Below, in pieces: positions 36,939-46,991 of a stretch of DNA of 64,000 nucleotides. How positions within the stretch are numbered: the stretch's first letter is position 1; the number at the start of each line of letters is the position of its first letter. The stretch is from Malus domestica. Its lineage: Eukaryota; Streptophyta; Magnoliopsida; Rosales; Rosaceae. The notes beneath the pieces are model-generated. The model did no database searches. It saw only the letters and a program-made list of their open reading frames with translations, and had not been told where the DNA came from. The stretch covers positions 3,619,501 through 3,683,500 of the forward strand of contig NC_091670.1 of assembly GCF_042453785.1 (NCBI RefSeq), given 5' to 3'. Position numbers and translations under genes: made by a program.

Positions 36939-36977
36939 ACATATAGCTTCAACAGTTTTGGCCAGATGAAAATATGT
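36939..36977. ncRNA. Stem-loop h5, conserved-loop family
   Basis: Arms ACATATAGCTTCA (36939-36951) and TGAAAATATGT (36967-36977) flank ACAGTTTTGGCCAGA. Its flanks (AAAACATAAAATACA upstream) show it is a duplicate of h1. Confidence 0.5.
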
Positions 36978-37529
36978 TAGAAGTACTTTATGATTTGCTA
37001 TAATACTAATTTATAATTGGTGAGTGATTTCTTGAAATTCGCATTGGGACAAAAGTATTCACCATATAAATTAAAGTTTTGATTTTTCAAAATAATCCTT
37101 TAGAACAATATTAAATAACTGTTTTGTTGGATATTCAATGATTCTCAAAAGATTCAATCAAACACAAAAGTATGTCGTTATTGACATTGAACAATAGAGT
37201 TCTCGAAAGAGAAAACATGGTTATTCAGTTATTCGATAGAGACCAAAATGATCAATCAGTAAAATGATGCCACTTTCCAATTTTCTCTCAAAAGACAATT
37301 ATCATCATAATCAGAATTGATGACCAAACAAAACATTGGTTTAAGCAAAACAAACCAATACATCTTTAAATGAAAATTTAATCAGTGTTGTCTATAAAAG
37401 TCATTAGTATTGAGAATTTGCATAAAATAAAGACATATTGGAACCATAAGCTTGTACAATAATTGATACTAATAGATGTGCACAAATCAGTGAAACAATA
37501 TCACATAACAAAACTAGTTTTGAAGTACC

Positions 37530-38440
37530 AAATTTCAGCAGTACTACTTTAATTAGTTTGCAAATTCACTAAAAACTCAATTATCTTTAGATTGTCATGA
37601 AAATTTTTAGGCATGCACTAGACATATATGACTACTATTTCGCAAAATTTCATGATTTTAAAATTTTTTAAGTGAGCCAAACATGATTTCGAAAAGAGAG
37701 GTTCTTTAGGAACTGCAGAAAATGTTCAGTACAGACCTGAGATTACAAATTCACCAAATATTCATTGTTCATCTGATATGCATGAAAATTTTCAGATATA
37801 AAGTAAATATACAAATCTGTTAATTCCCAAAATTGTATAAGTTTTGAGAATTTACAAGTGTACTAAAAGAAAATACAAAATGGGATGTGCTGCAGAAACG
37901 ACAAAAATTCTGCAGTACATATCAGAGACTAAATAATTCACCAAAAATTCAATTTTTTTCTCCAATATGGATGAAAATTTCCAGCAATAAAGTAGACATA
38001 TAAATTTATTGTCACCCAAAGTTCCATGATTTTTGCGATTTTAAAAGTGGGCTAAATATAAAATCGAAATGGAATTTGCTACAGAAACGACATAAATTAT
38101 GCAGGACAATCCCGAGATTAAAAAAACAAATTCACCAATAATTCATTTCCAAACCAATGCTTGTGAAAATTTCTAGATTTGAAATAAATATCTCAATGTA
38201 TATCATACTAAAATTTCATGAATTTATCAATTACATAAATATATCAAAATAATATTACAAACACACTATTCTGCAGAAGTCTTGCAGGCTTCCAGCAACA
38301 TGGTATCACACTTAAAAATTTACCATAAATCCATTTCTTGTCCAAAAAGTAGGAAACAATACCAGCGTCTACAATCCATTTGATATTACAACATGACAAA
38401 ATTTCATAATATTTGGAGTTATGAAAGTCTATCAAGCCCA
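37530..38440. repeat. Degenerate ~175-bp tandem repeat inside the left LTR element
   Basis: About five diverged units each carry, in order, CTGCAGAAACGACA-like, AATTCACCAAAAATTCA-like, ATGAAAATTTTCAGA-like and AAATTTCATGATTTT-like blocks. One or two similar units occur at 46200-46540 in the right element. Confidence 0.5.
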
Positions 38441-39880
38441 GTTTATTGACATGAATGGTTTTTCTTATGAAAATTACGTCAGTTATATAGAACACTAAAA
38501 GTAATATTCATTGAAATGATAGAAGCGACTATCATTTCATAGAGAAATAACCAAGAACCAAAACTTACTTATTCATTTGCATATGCACTATTAGGATAAG
38601 AGTCGAAAAATGCAAAATTGAATTAATCCCAAATGAAAACACTATAATGTTGCATAAAATCCAAATTTGAGAATGAAAATATATAATTAATTCCTTTTAA
38701 TGAGACTTTAATGGAGACACGACTTTGGCTGTTGGTGACAAGATTATAATCTTACCCCCATAATAATTATAGTTTGAAAAGATTATTATTTAGCATGATT
38801 AATTTTGACAAAAGTTTAGGCAAAAATGATTCACACCACAATTGAATTTCTTACAAAATTGAAAACCCCAATACGAACCGACTGAAAGCAATTCATAATA
38901 ATGTAAGTAATCACACATCAAAATTATGACATTAAGCAGTCCTTCATAATACAATAATTTGTTTATATATACGTAAGTTGCCAAATAGTTTCACCTATCA
39001 GTTCATCAAAACAAACAAATTGGGAATGCCTTTTTAGAACATGTTAATTGACCATAGTAAATCCAAATTTTAAAGCATGAAATCATGAAATCCAATACAA
39101 TATTCATCCTGAAACCTCACATTTGCAAGAGTTAATTCGATAATTTGACAGAATCCTAACAGAGAACAACCCAAAATATAAGCAAACTAGCCAAAAATTT
39201 AGATTTTGCAACGCAATAAGCGGAAGCGTAAATTCTCAACTTCATCAATTTTGAGATGGAGAAATTAAATAAGAAAATAAAGGTTGATTGCCCAGAATCA
39301 ACGATGCCTTTATCTAATTCACAATTTAGTTGGAATCAAAAGCTTTATTTTAACTCAACCAAATTAGGTACTAAAAACCTCACACACGAGGGAGATGACC
39401 CCGTACTGTTTCAACGCCATATCTCACCCTTTTTTTAATTAATAATAATTAAATAGAATTATTGCATCTAAATCGATAATAAGAGGATTATATAATAAAT
39501 CCAAATATCATCAAAGATTAGGTTTGGTCAAACGCCATCAAAAACTGCAATCATTTTACAAAATTTCTTGCAATTGGAAAAGACACCGTGCAATTGGAAA
39601 AGACACCGTGTCATAATGCAATTCAAAACGAAATTTTCTTTTCACTGTGAAGTACAAAAACAATACCAACCTTGATTATATACATACTTTTATTCTTCCA
39701 TAAAATATAAACATAATAAACTTAGTTATTACGCTAATTGATACATAATTGTGGAAGCATGTTAACTGATTTCATAGGATCAAAGAGTAGAAAACATCCG
39801 ACCAAAACAATATTATGTAGGCAAACAACTACCTTTAATTAACCCGAGCCCTAAGCTTGTTGTGTAGCTCTGATACCACA

Positions 39881-40324
39881 TGTAAGACACATTCTGAAAT
39901 CACAATAACATGACATTAGGATCATGAATAAATCAAATCCATATAAAATAGAGATTGACTAATTATATTAAACTTATTTGTATAATATGGAACACATGAT
40001 TACGAAGATGAAGCCATTGATCCTTACGAACAAAGTAGAAGTAGTCTTCTACTTCCAGTACCTCTCAATGAACTCTACTATCGAAATAGGCTTGTAGTTT
40101 TCGTGAGTTTTAGTTGGTATGGAAGCAGGGACTGCTCCTAGGTTATATAGCTAGGGTTTCAACCAATTCCTCCCTATTTTCGGAAAGGATGTCAACCCAA
40201 ATCATATCTAATCAATTATAGTCCCATTATGACTCTTATTTCTTGTATTTACTTAATAAAGGCCCTTAATTAATTGCATGTAATTAGGACTCCAATATGT
40301 TTATTTCCTTAAGGCACCGAGAGT
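39881..40324 (-). mobile_element. Truncated LTR (copy C)
   Basis: Begins TGTAAGACACATTCTG next to a primer-binding site and follows LTR B for about 440 bp. It stops at GGCACCGAGAGT, about 90 bp short of the LTR end, where unit 1/unit 2 shared sequence resumes. It is the 5' LTR of the right element in the array. Confidence 0.75.
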
Positions 40325-40483
40325 ATGCCACCTATGGACAACTTTCAAGCCTAAAACGTATGTGGATAACCCAAATCAAGTGTGGTGAAGCATGTGTGGC
40401 CGTTGAACTTCACACGTGAAATAAACCTGCTCAGATATCATGTAGAAATATGATAACTAATATTGATTTATGTAATGTACTAC

Positions 40484-40532
<49 letters not shown>

Positions 40533-42326
40533 ATAACCCAAATCAAGTGTAGTGAAGCAAGTGTGGCCGTTGAACTTCACACGTGAAGTAAACCTGGTCA
40601 GATATCATGTAGAAATATGATAACTAATATTGATTTGTGTAATGTACTAATATATATATATATATATATATATAGAACCATATCAATCACTATTTAGATA
40701 CTAATCCTACACATAACTACAATTAAAAATTACATTCCTATAATACATACAATAACCAGCTCTTATTAGTGCTCGGTCCTGTTTCAATATCACTCAACCA
40801 CAACTATTGAACCCACTTTGAATATATTTTGATAAGGTGTCATATTTTATTCAAGGCGGACCCATTTATCCATTAGTAGATAGTTATTCACTCACCACTA
40901 AAGGCTATCGCCAATCTTGATGCGGATGCTTCTGCCAATCTTGATACTAGAAAGCTTTAACCAATTGAATGGATGAGAGAGAGGGAGATGGAGCGATTTG
41001 AGAGTGAAAATTGTTCATTTGATTGATCGACGAAAACCCAATTTTAGGAAGGATTGCGTTGGATCAGACTTATATATTATGTTTGGTTGGGGATTGTAGA
41101 GTCTGAAGGGGGCGTCTACTCCAAATTGAAGTGTTTTCTGAAGCAGGGGACATGATTCAAAAGGAATATAAAGGCTAATTTTGTTTCTTTGAAAACTTTG
41201 AGTTTTAACAATAAGGACAGATAAAGGGTAAAGTGAATAGTATCAGGTTTGACTTTTTATTATAAAAATGTGGTTTTTCGTTAAAGTAAACAGTACCGCG
41301 AACTTTTCGTTAAAACTCCCTACAATTTTAGGGTCATTTTATCCTTTTAAATCTCGTTCGTTCTCCTAACAATTTATGACTTTGCCACCGCTCTTCATCT
41401 CAATCAAAACCCTCCACCCACCTCAATTATCAGTGAACATGAACGATGACTTCGTCGACCATTTCCTTGTTATTGCCATAGACTTACCATTCCCTCCCCT
41501 TATAACAAAAAAAAGTAAGTGAAGAGATATACATATACGATTATTGATTTTTCTTTTTTATTTTGTTATGGAGTGATATATACTGATACTATTGAAGATT
41601 GATTATTATTATTATTTTTTTTTTATAAATGAAGATTGAGCATCAATAAGAAGATTTCAATTCAATATTCTAGTAAGTAGAGTGTTGGCTTTTTACTTAA
41701 TTTCTGTTCAAAATTCCATGATTCATAAATTAATGAAATAATTTCAAACTCTCCCACTCTTCTTAATAATAATAATTTTTCTAAAAAAATCAATAAGATG
41801 CTTGTGAATATACTTTTTTCGCACCCATTATCTTTTTGACTTTGATCGATGATATATTTCTTCACCACATGAATCTTGATCTCTAATGTTATCAGCCAAG
41901 TGTACAGGTTGTCTCTGTCTGTCAATTTTGTGCTTAATCTGAACAGTAAACTTGTATTCTGATGTTCAATCATTTTTTTTTTTTTAGATTCATACCTATC
42001 TAATGAAACATTCTTTGTCAACCAAAAAAGAATAAAAAGACATTTTTGTCTTCTATCATAATAAAAAAGTTAAGGATAATAATATAATTTTACAAAACAA
42101 AATTTTGCTATTTTTTTCTAAACCACATATACAAGTGATTGTATCATGTCTAATTTAAAAAAATAAAAACAAATAAAAAATAAACTTCTCTCCCTCTCTA
42201 CCCACTCCCACTTGTCTCTCACTATGTTTCTCTCTCCTTCAATTTTAAAAACAAAATTAAAATATTTCACATTTTGTGTGTGGGCATGTACTAGTATAAG
42301 TTTAAAAACCAAAAGTAACCATAATA
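40325..42326. other. Unit 1 intergenic DNA with a small tandem duplication and microsatellites
   Basis: From 40341 to 40500 and 40531 to 40670 are two copies of a ~160-bp segment (GGCCGTTGAACTTCACACGTG in each) with (TA)n and (TG)n tracts between and after them. The segment matches unit 2 near 55800-55960. From 40800 to 41780 I see no gene. From 41780 to about 42015 it matches unit 2 60105-60330, far upstream of ASR2. Confidence 0.6.
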
Positions 42327-42335
42327 TAAACGAAT

Positions 42336-43130
42336 GGCTTTTTAGCCAAAATGGTCCCTGAGATTTGCATAACTCCTCACTTTGGTCCTTGGGATTTCAA
42401 ATCAATAGAAGTGGTCATTGAGATTGTCCACCATCCATCATTTTGGTCATTTCGTTAAGTGTCCTGGAGCTCTTGGCTGGAAGTTTGGGCAATTTTCAAA
42501 GCTTCATAACTCAATCGTTTCTTAACCAAATTCGACCCATAATATATCAAAATGAAGATAGAAAAGTATAAAGTAAGAAGATTATACCTTTTTGGAAGCC
42601 CAATGGTTGCCGGAGATGGTCGGAAAATAGCCTCAAAGTTGATTGGTTCGAGGGAAAACTGGAAAACTAGCCTGAAACTGGGCTAGTTAGCCATAAAAAA
42701 AGGTACCATTCTCTTCGTTTCGTCGAAAAGTATGATTTTCATTTTTGAATCACTTGATTTAGTTGAGTATTGAAGAAGTTATGAACATTTAAAGTTTACC
42801 CAGTTTCCTGCGAGTTTTCCAGTTTTTCCTTGGACCAGTCTCCGGCAACCATTGGGCTTCCAAATAGGTATAATCTTCTTATTCTACACTTTATTATCTT
42901 CATTTTGATATATTATGGGATGAATTTGGTTAAGAAACGATTGAGTTACGAAGCTTTGAAAATTGCCCAAACTTCCGGCCAAGAGCTCCGGGACACTTAC
43001 GGAGTTTTTAACGGAATGACCAAGATGATGGATGATGAACAATCTCAAGGACCACTTCTATTGATTTGAAATCTCAGGGAACAAAGTGAGGAGTTATGCA
43101 AATTTTAAGGATCATTTTGGCTAAAAAGCC
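42336..43130. mobile_element. Foldback Mutator-like element with 9-bp target duplication
   Basis: Two ~300-bp inverted arms (42336-42640 and 42825-43130) start and end with GGCTTTTTAGCCAAAATG and its complement. The flanks are a perfect TAAACGAAT at 42327-42335 and 43131-43139, the 9-bp duplication typical of MULEs. Unit 2 has the unfilled site at about 60375-60390 (TATAAACAAATTTATGACAC). It has no transposase and is non-autonomous. The 79-codon ORF inside is just an arm. Confidence 0.9.
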
Positions 43131-43139
43131 TAAACGAAT

Positions 43140-43856
43140 TTATGACACATTTCAGTTCTTTTTATAGGCTTCGGCTACTTAATTTGCAATCATTTAACTC
43201 AAATCTATCTAATAATCTTGAATAAATAGTAAAGCAGTTTCCAACTTTTGAAGGTACTATATGCTAGCTTAAGAAAACTTTTATACTCAATTTAAGAGAA
43301 TCTTGTCCATACATAATTCTGAGTGAGGATCCTCGCTGTGTGGATCCGGCAAGGATCCCGAGAGTTATCAAATTACATCCATTCATCGTATATCATGCGG
43401 TTAGATATCATTGTAAATTTTTTATTCAAAATTGAATATAAACATTATCTGAGGAAAACTAACCGCACAATATACGATGAATATATGTGATTGAAGAATC
43501 CTCGAGATCCTTACAAAGAATATCTGGTGAGAATTCCCTCCCTGTCGTTGCCCACTTCAAATGATATCTATCACTTTATGAGAGAGCAATCCTAACCGTC
43601 CACCAAGGCAAGCACAGTTGGCGATGTATGTGGCGGCAAGAGCATGAAACATATATATATGATGTGACAAATAATACGTGTATATCATTCCTTAGTAAGT
43701 TTATTATATTGAATATTTGATTGTATATATCATTTACTACAGCGTGTAAATATTAGAAAGTGTTGTCAGTATGTCTACATAGCACAATTGAAGCCCTTCA
43801 ATTTTACCCTACTTAGTACTTAAAATTTGAACCTGTAAATATTGGGCACCAACACT
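43140..43856 (+). promoter_or_regulatory. ASR1 upstream region, with a MITE
   Basis: Between the foldback element and the ASR1 TATA box. It contains the MITE at 43322-43530 and, from 43541, sequence conserved with the ASR2 upstream region (GAGAGCAATCCTA, CCGTCCACCAA, GTGGCGGCAAGAGCATGA). That conservation may reflect shared regulation or simply recent duplication. Confidence 0.55.
43322..43530. mobile_element. Small inverted-repeat MITE, same family as 57063-57290
   Basis: The left half (GAGGATCCTCG ... ATTCATCGTATATCATGCGG) is mirrored by the right half (CCGCACAATATACGATGAAT ... GAATCCTCGAGATCC). The same words recur at 57063-57290. Not present at the matching place upstream of ASR2. Confidence 0.65.
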
Positions 43857-43865
43857 TATAAATAG
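43857..43865 (+). promoter_or_regulatory. TATA box of ASR1
   Basis: TATAAATAG, 73 bases before the ATG, aligned with TATAAATA upstream of ASR2. The spacing predicts a leader of about 45-50 nt. Confidence 0.7.
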
Positions 43866-45113
43866 CCTCCACCATGCACCCAACTCCCCATCACAAGATT
43901 CACAACCCACGTTACAACTTCTCCTAAAAAACCTATCATGTCTCAAGAGAAGCACCAACGCGGTCTCTTCCACCACCACAAGGATGAAGACAAGCCCGAA
44001 GACAACCCTCAGTCTGGCTACTATGATGAAGGACGTCCAGGCGGCATCGGTGGTGGTTACGGCGACACCAATGATTATTCTGGTAAAGGTGTTAGCCTTA
44101 TTGGGTTATACAATTAAAACACAAACGAATGAGTGACTGACCTGATTCCAATGGTAGTTATCGAAGATATAGCAGCCATGCAAGCAAAACGTGATCGATA
44201 AAACTCCAATCTTTATGTTTGCCGTGACAAACAAAAAAAACACCAACTCTTCTGTAAACTCCTAGCTTTATGACAATGCTCTATGGGAAGCCTTAGTTGT
44301 CGTGTCTAGGGTTAGCAGGGACCGGTGTTTATATACTAGCCAAAAAGTCTTAGATTCCGTCCATAAGGGAAAACTAAAACTCTCCTTTCTTGGCTCTCAA
44401 GTAAAATATCATAATCATATATTATTAAGGATTCCATCAATCCTATTTCCAATATAAGACACCTTATATAGGATTAATATCTTTAAGAGATCAAATCACA
44501 ATTAACATTATTCTCCAATATTACATTCCTGTTACATATAGTAGACCACTTAAAGGTTGATTTATATTGGATAAATCCAACATTCTCCCACTTGGTCTAC
44601 AAACTGTAATATTCATGTTTATACTTGAGATTTGAGACTAATGTCACTTTAGTGGCCATGTAACAGTGATTATATCTCTTCCTTAATGCAGCTTCTGTCA
44701 AATGCATTTCTTAACATGGAACTAACAAGGTTGTAAAGTTGACACAACCCAGAACCTTCATAATCACACATGCTAAGATCCTCATTCACATGAAACACAA
44801 ATTATGATCAAGAGATGAAACTTTAAAATTAAACTTTAAATTAACCAAAATGTCTTACTTTATATCATCTCAGGTCCACCTTATTGTAACTCACAAGTTA
44901 CACTTTATGCTTCTTCGAAGCCTTAAATCTGCCAATGCAGATATCCTTCATCTAATGAAACCACCATAACCTGCAGGTGTGAATACATCTCCAAAACAAT
45001 CATGCATCACTTTCATTAGATCAATAATAATACAAACGATGTTTGTAGCCAACGGACACAACTGAAAATACCAAATAGGCACATGTCCAAGTAAAATATC
45101 CCAAAAACTTCAT

Positions 45114-45162
45114 AAAACAAATTAATTCAACACTTGTGAGCAAGATGAATTAATATGTTTTT
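45114..45162. ncRNA. Stem-loop H1, conserved-loop family
   Basis: Arms AAAACAAATTAATTCA (45114-45129) and TGAATTAATATGTTTTT (45146-45162) flank ACACTTGTGAGCAAGA. Aligned with its duplicate H3, the stem shows C:G to T:A and A:T to T:A paired changes. Confidence 0.55.
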
Positions 45163-45198
45163 GACACTAATCTATGCACCATACCAGTTACTTTCATA

Positions 45199-45237
45199 GT
45201 GATTTCCAACACCTGCGGGTAAGATGGAAATCCTCAC
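45199..45237. ncRNA. Stem-loop H2, conserved-loop family
   Basis: GTGATTTCCA (45199-45208) pairs with TGGAAATCCTCAC (45225-45237, small bulge) around ACACCTGCGGGTAAGA. TGCAC/GTGCA at about 45174 and 45255 could close a longer stem. Confidence 0.5.
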
Positions 45238-45922
45238 AACTGAGGTAGTGCACAAACCATGCCATGACATTTAATATGCAATTTGATAACAACTTGAAAT
45301 CTGATATATATTTCATCAGATGATTGACTAGCACACGAAAAATGTGACTTAATGAATCCAACTGGAGATTAATATGAATACATGGATTCTATACATACTT
45401 TATAGGTCATCTGCAAATGTAAGGCATTACTAACACGAAACTCAAACTCCCACTGATCTGCAACATCGTTACTTAATTTGCAAATCAAAAGTCACTTAAA
45501 TCATACTGCCTTTGGGAATAGCCTTACTTAGTCAATGAATGCATATTACCTCAATAAAAGGTATAACTAAGCATGAAAGCATTCACTGCTGTTTACACAA
45601 AAAATGTGCATCCAACAACCATCTTATATGTATTAATAAGTCCATATTTATGCTAAGTCCTTATGAGCCCCAAAACAATATGATCAATCGAGAAATCTAA
45701 ATGATTGCAAGTAATAGAAAATGTACGCATATACCAAGTATCCATTTTTGCAACTTAAACATATTATAGACATTCAAGTAACACAAATTCATGGAAGATA
45801 GAATAATGCTTTAATAGATTCATGCAAGTCCACTTAGTGCTCAAAATTTTAGAACAACTCCCACTAAGTTATCAGAGTTTATGCTTGCAAATAAGTTAAT
45901 GAGTGTGAAGCCCAATTTTCGT

Positions 45923-45945
45923 TCACTAATTCTCCCACTTGGGTA
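45923..45945 (-). repeat. Internal polypurine-tract copy in the right LTR element
   Basis: TTCTCCCACTTGGGT with the same flanks as 36001-36015 (GAGTGTGAAGCCCA on one side, AAACACTCA on the other). This is a block conserved between two otherwise diverged non-coding elements. Confidence 0.5.
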
Positions 45946-46765
45946 AACACTCATTAATATATTCTTTCAAAGATGTACCTAAAGAAAATGTCTTTATATA
46001 TTAGACATAATAAAATAGACAGCACAACCAAGATAAAGTTGTCAAACAGAATTTCAGCAATGAGTTACACTTACTTTAGAATTTATCATAATTCATTTAC
46101 AAGCTTGATTGCTACCAAATTTATATTGATCAAAATAGACATACTAATCTTCATAAAATAGAAATAGAGAGCCATTTTGGGTCAAAATAGTAGTCTAAAG
46201 TCACGTCTCAAAAAACATCACAATCTGCCAGTAAAAACTGTCTATACGAGCATGGGTTACTAGTAAATTCACCATAATTAACATACATGGCAGAAAATTA
46301 CGAAACTTTTCAGACACATAGTAGACATTTATATGTTGAACATATCCAAAATTCAGGTCATTTGGTGATCATTAGACGTGTCATTCACCCGATTTAAATC
46401 AAGACACGCAATCTGCCAGAAACAATTATGTGCATCTATCATGAATTTATATAACAAATTCAATTTCATATCATTTCAATTTCGATGTCCAAAAGAAACT
46501 TTAGTAGTCAAATTTCATCCTCTAAACCGACATCATAATTCAAATTGAAAAGATTTACAAGCATAAGACTTAAACAATGCGTACCTTAGCAATCATTGAT
46601 TAACCTTCATGGGTCCAATACTTTGCATCAACAAGTCTCATAAAGAGATACAAAATACATCATGATGCAACCGATTTCCATGCCTTCAAACCACAACCTT
46701 TTATGGGGCTCATTGTGGAAATATTTGTCACTAATGGCGTGGAACTTTATCCCAATAAACTTCAT

Positions 46766-46812
46766 GAAACTAAATTAATTTACACCTGTAGGCAAGAAAA
46801 TTAACTAGTTTC
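46766..46812. ncRNA. Stem-loop H3, conserved-loop family
   Basis: GAAACTAAATTAATTT (46766-46781) pairs with AAAATTAACTAGTTTC (46797-46812) around ACACCTGTAGGCAAG. Confidence 0.55.
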
Positions 46813-46830
46813 TAGTACTAGATTTTATGT

Positions 46831-46897
46831 CACAAAAGTTCCTTCATGAAAAACTTCAACACCTGTAGGCAAGATGAAGGTTTTCACAACTTCTGTG
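46831..46897. ncRNA. Stem-loop H4, conserved-loop family
   Basis: Inner stem GAAAAACTTCA / TGAAGGTTTTC around ACACCTGTAGGCAAGA. Outer stem CACAAAAGTT (46831-46840) / AACTTCTGTG (46888-46897), 9 of 10 complementary. Confidence 0.55.
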
Positions 46898-46917
46898 AAA
46901 TGAAACCCATACTATGC

Positions 46918-46991
46918 CATCTTAATTAAACTAAAAGAAGTAATCCAAACCTGTAGGCAAGAAGATTATCCCTTTTATTCTAATTAAGATG
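46918..46991. ncRNA. Stem-loop H5, longest member of the family
   Basis: Two 28-nt arms (46918-46945 and 46964-46991) are complementary at 23 positions, around a loop with CCTGTAGGCAAGA. A further degenerate candidate lies at 47211-47254 (ATTAATCTC / GAGATTAAT around ACCTGACAGCATACT). Confidence 0.6.

Larger units (their letters stand above)
34425..39880 (-). mobile_element. Internal region of a non-coding LTR element (LARD-like)
   Basis: About 5.5 kb between LTRs B and C in minus orientation: polypurine tract at 34425-34437, primer-binding site at 39865-39878 (TGGTATCAGAGC complement, one change). No gag or pol similarity; all ORFs are short and AT-rich, so it must be mobilised in trans (inference). 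It contains a ~340-bp tandem duplication (34562-35236), stem-loops with a conserved loop (35651-36977), an internal polypurine-tract copy (36001-36015), a Cassandra fragment (36257-36607) and a degenerate tandem repeat (37530-38440). Confidence 0.75.

Noticed and set aside
40484..40531. CRISPR-like or regulatory array around the repeated 160-bp blocks
   Set aside because: Only two tandem copies with microsatellites; ordinary slippage and duplication in a plant genome.
43873..43926. Short upstream ORFs in both ASR leaders (similar peptides beginning M-x-PTP)
   Set aside because: The ATG is only about 16 bases after the start of the TATA box, so it probably lies upstream of the transcription start. 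Similarity is explained by recent duplication.
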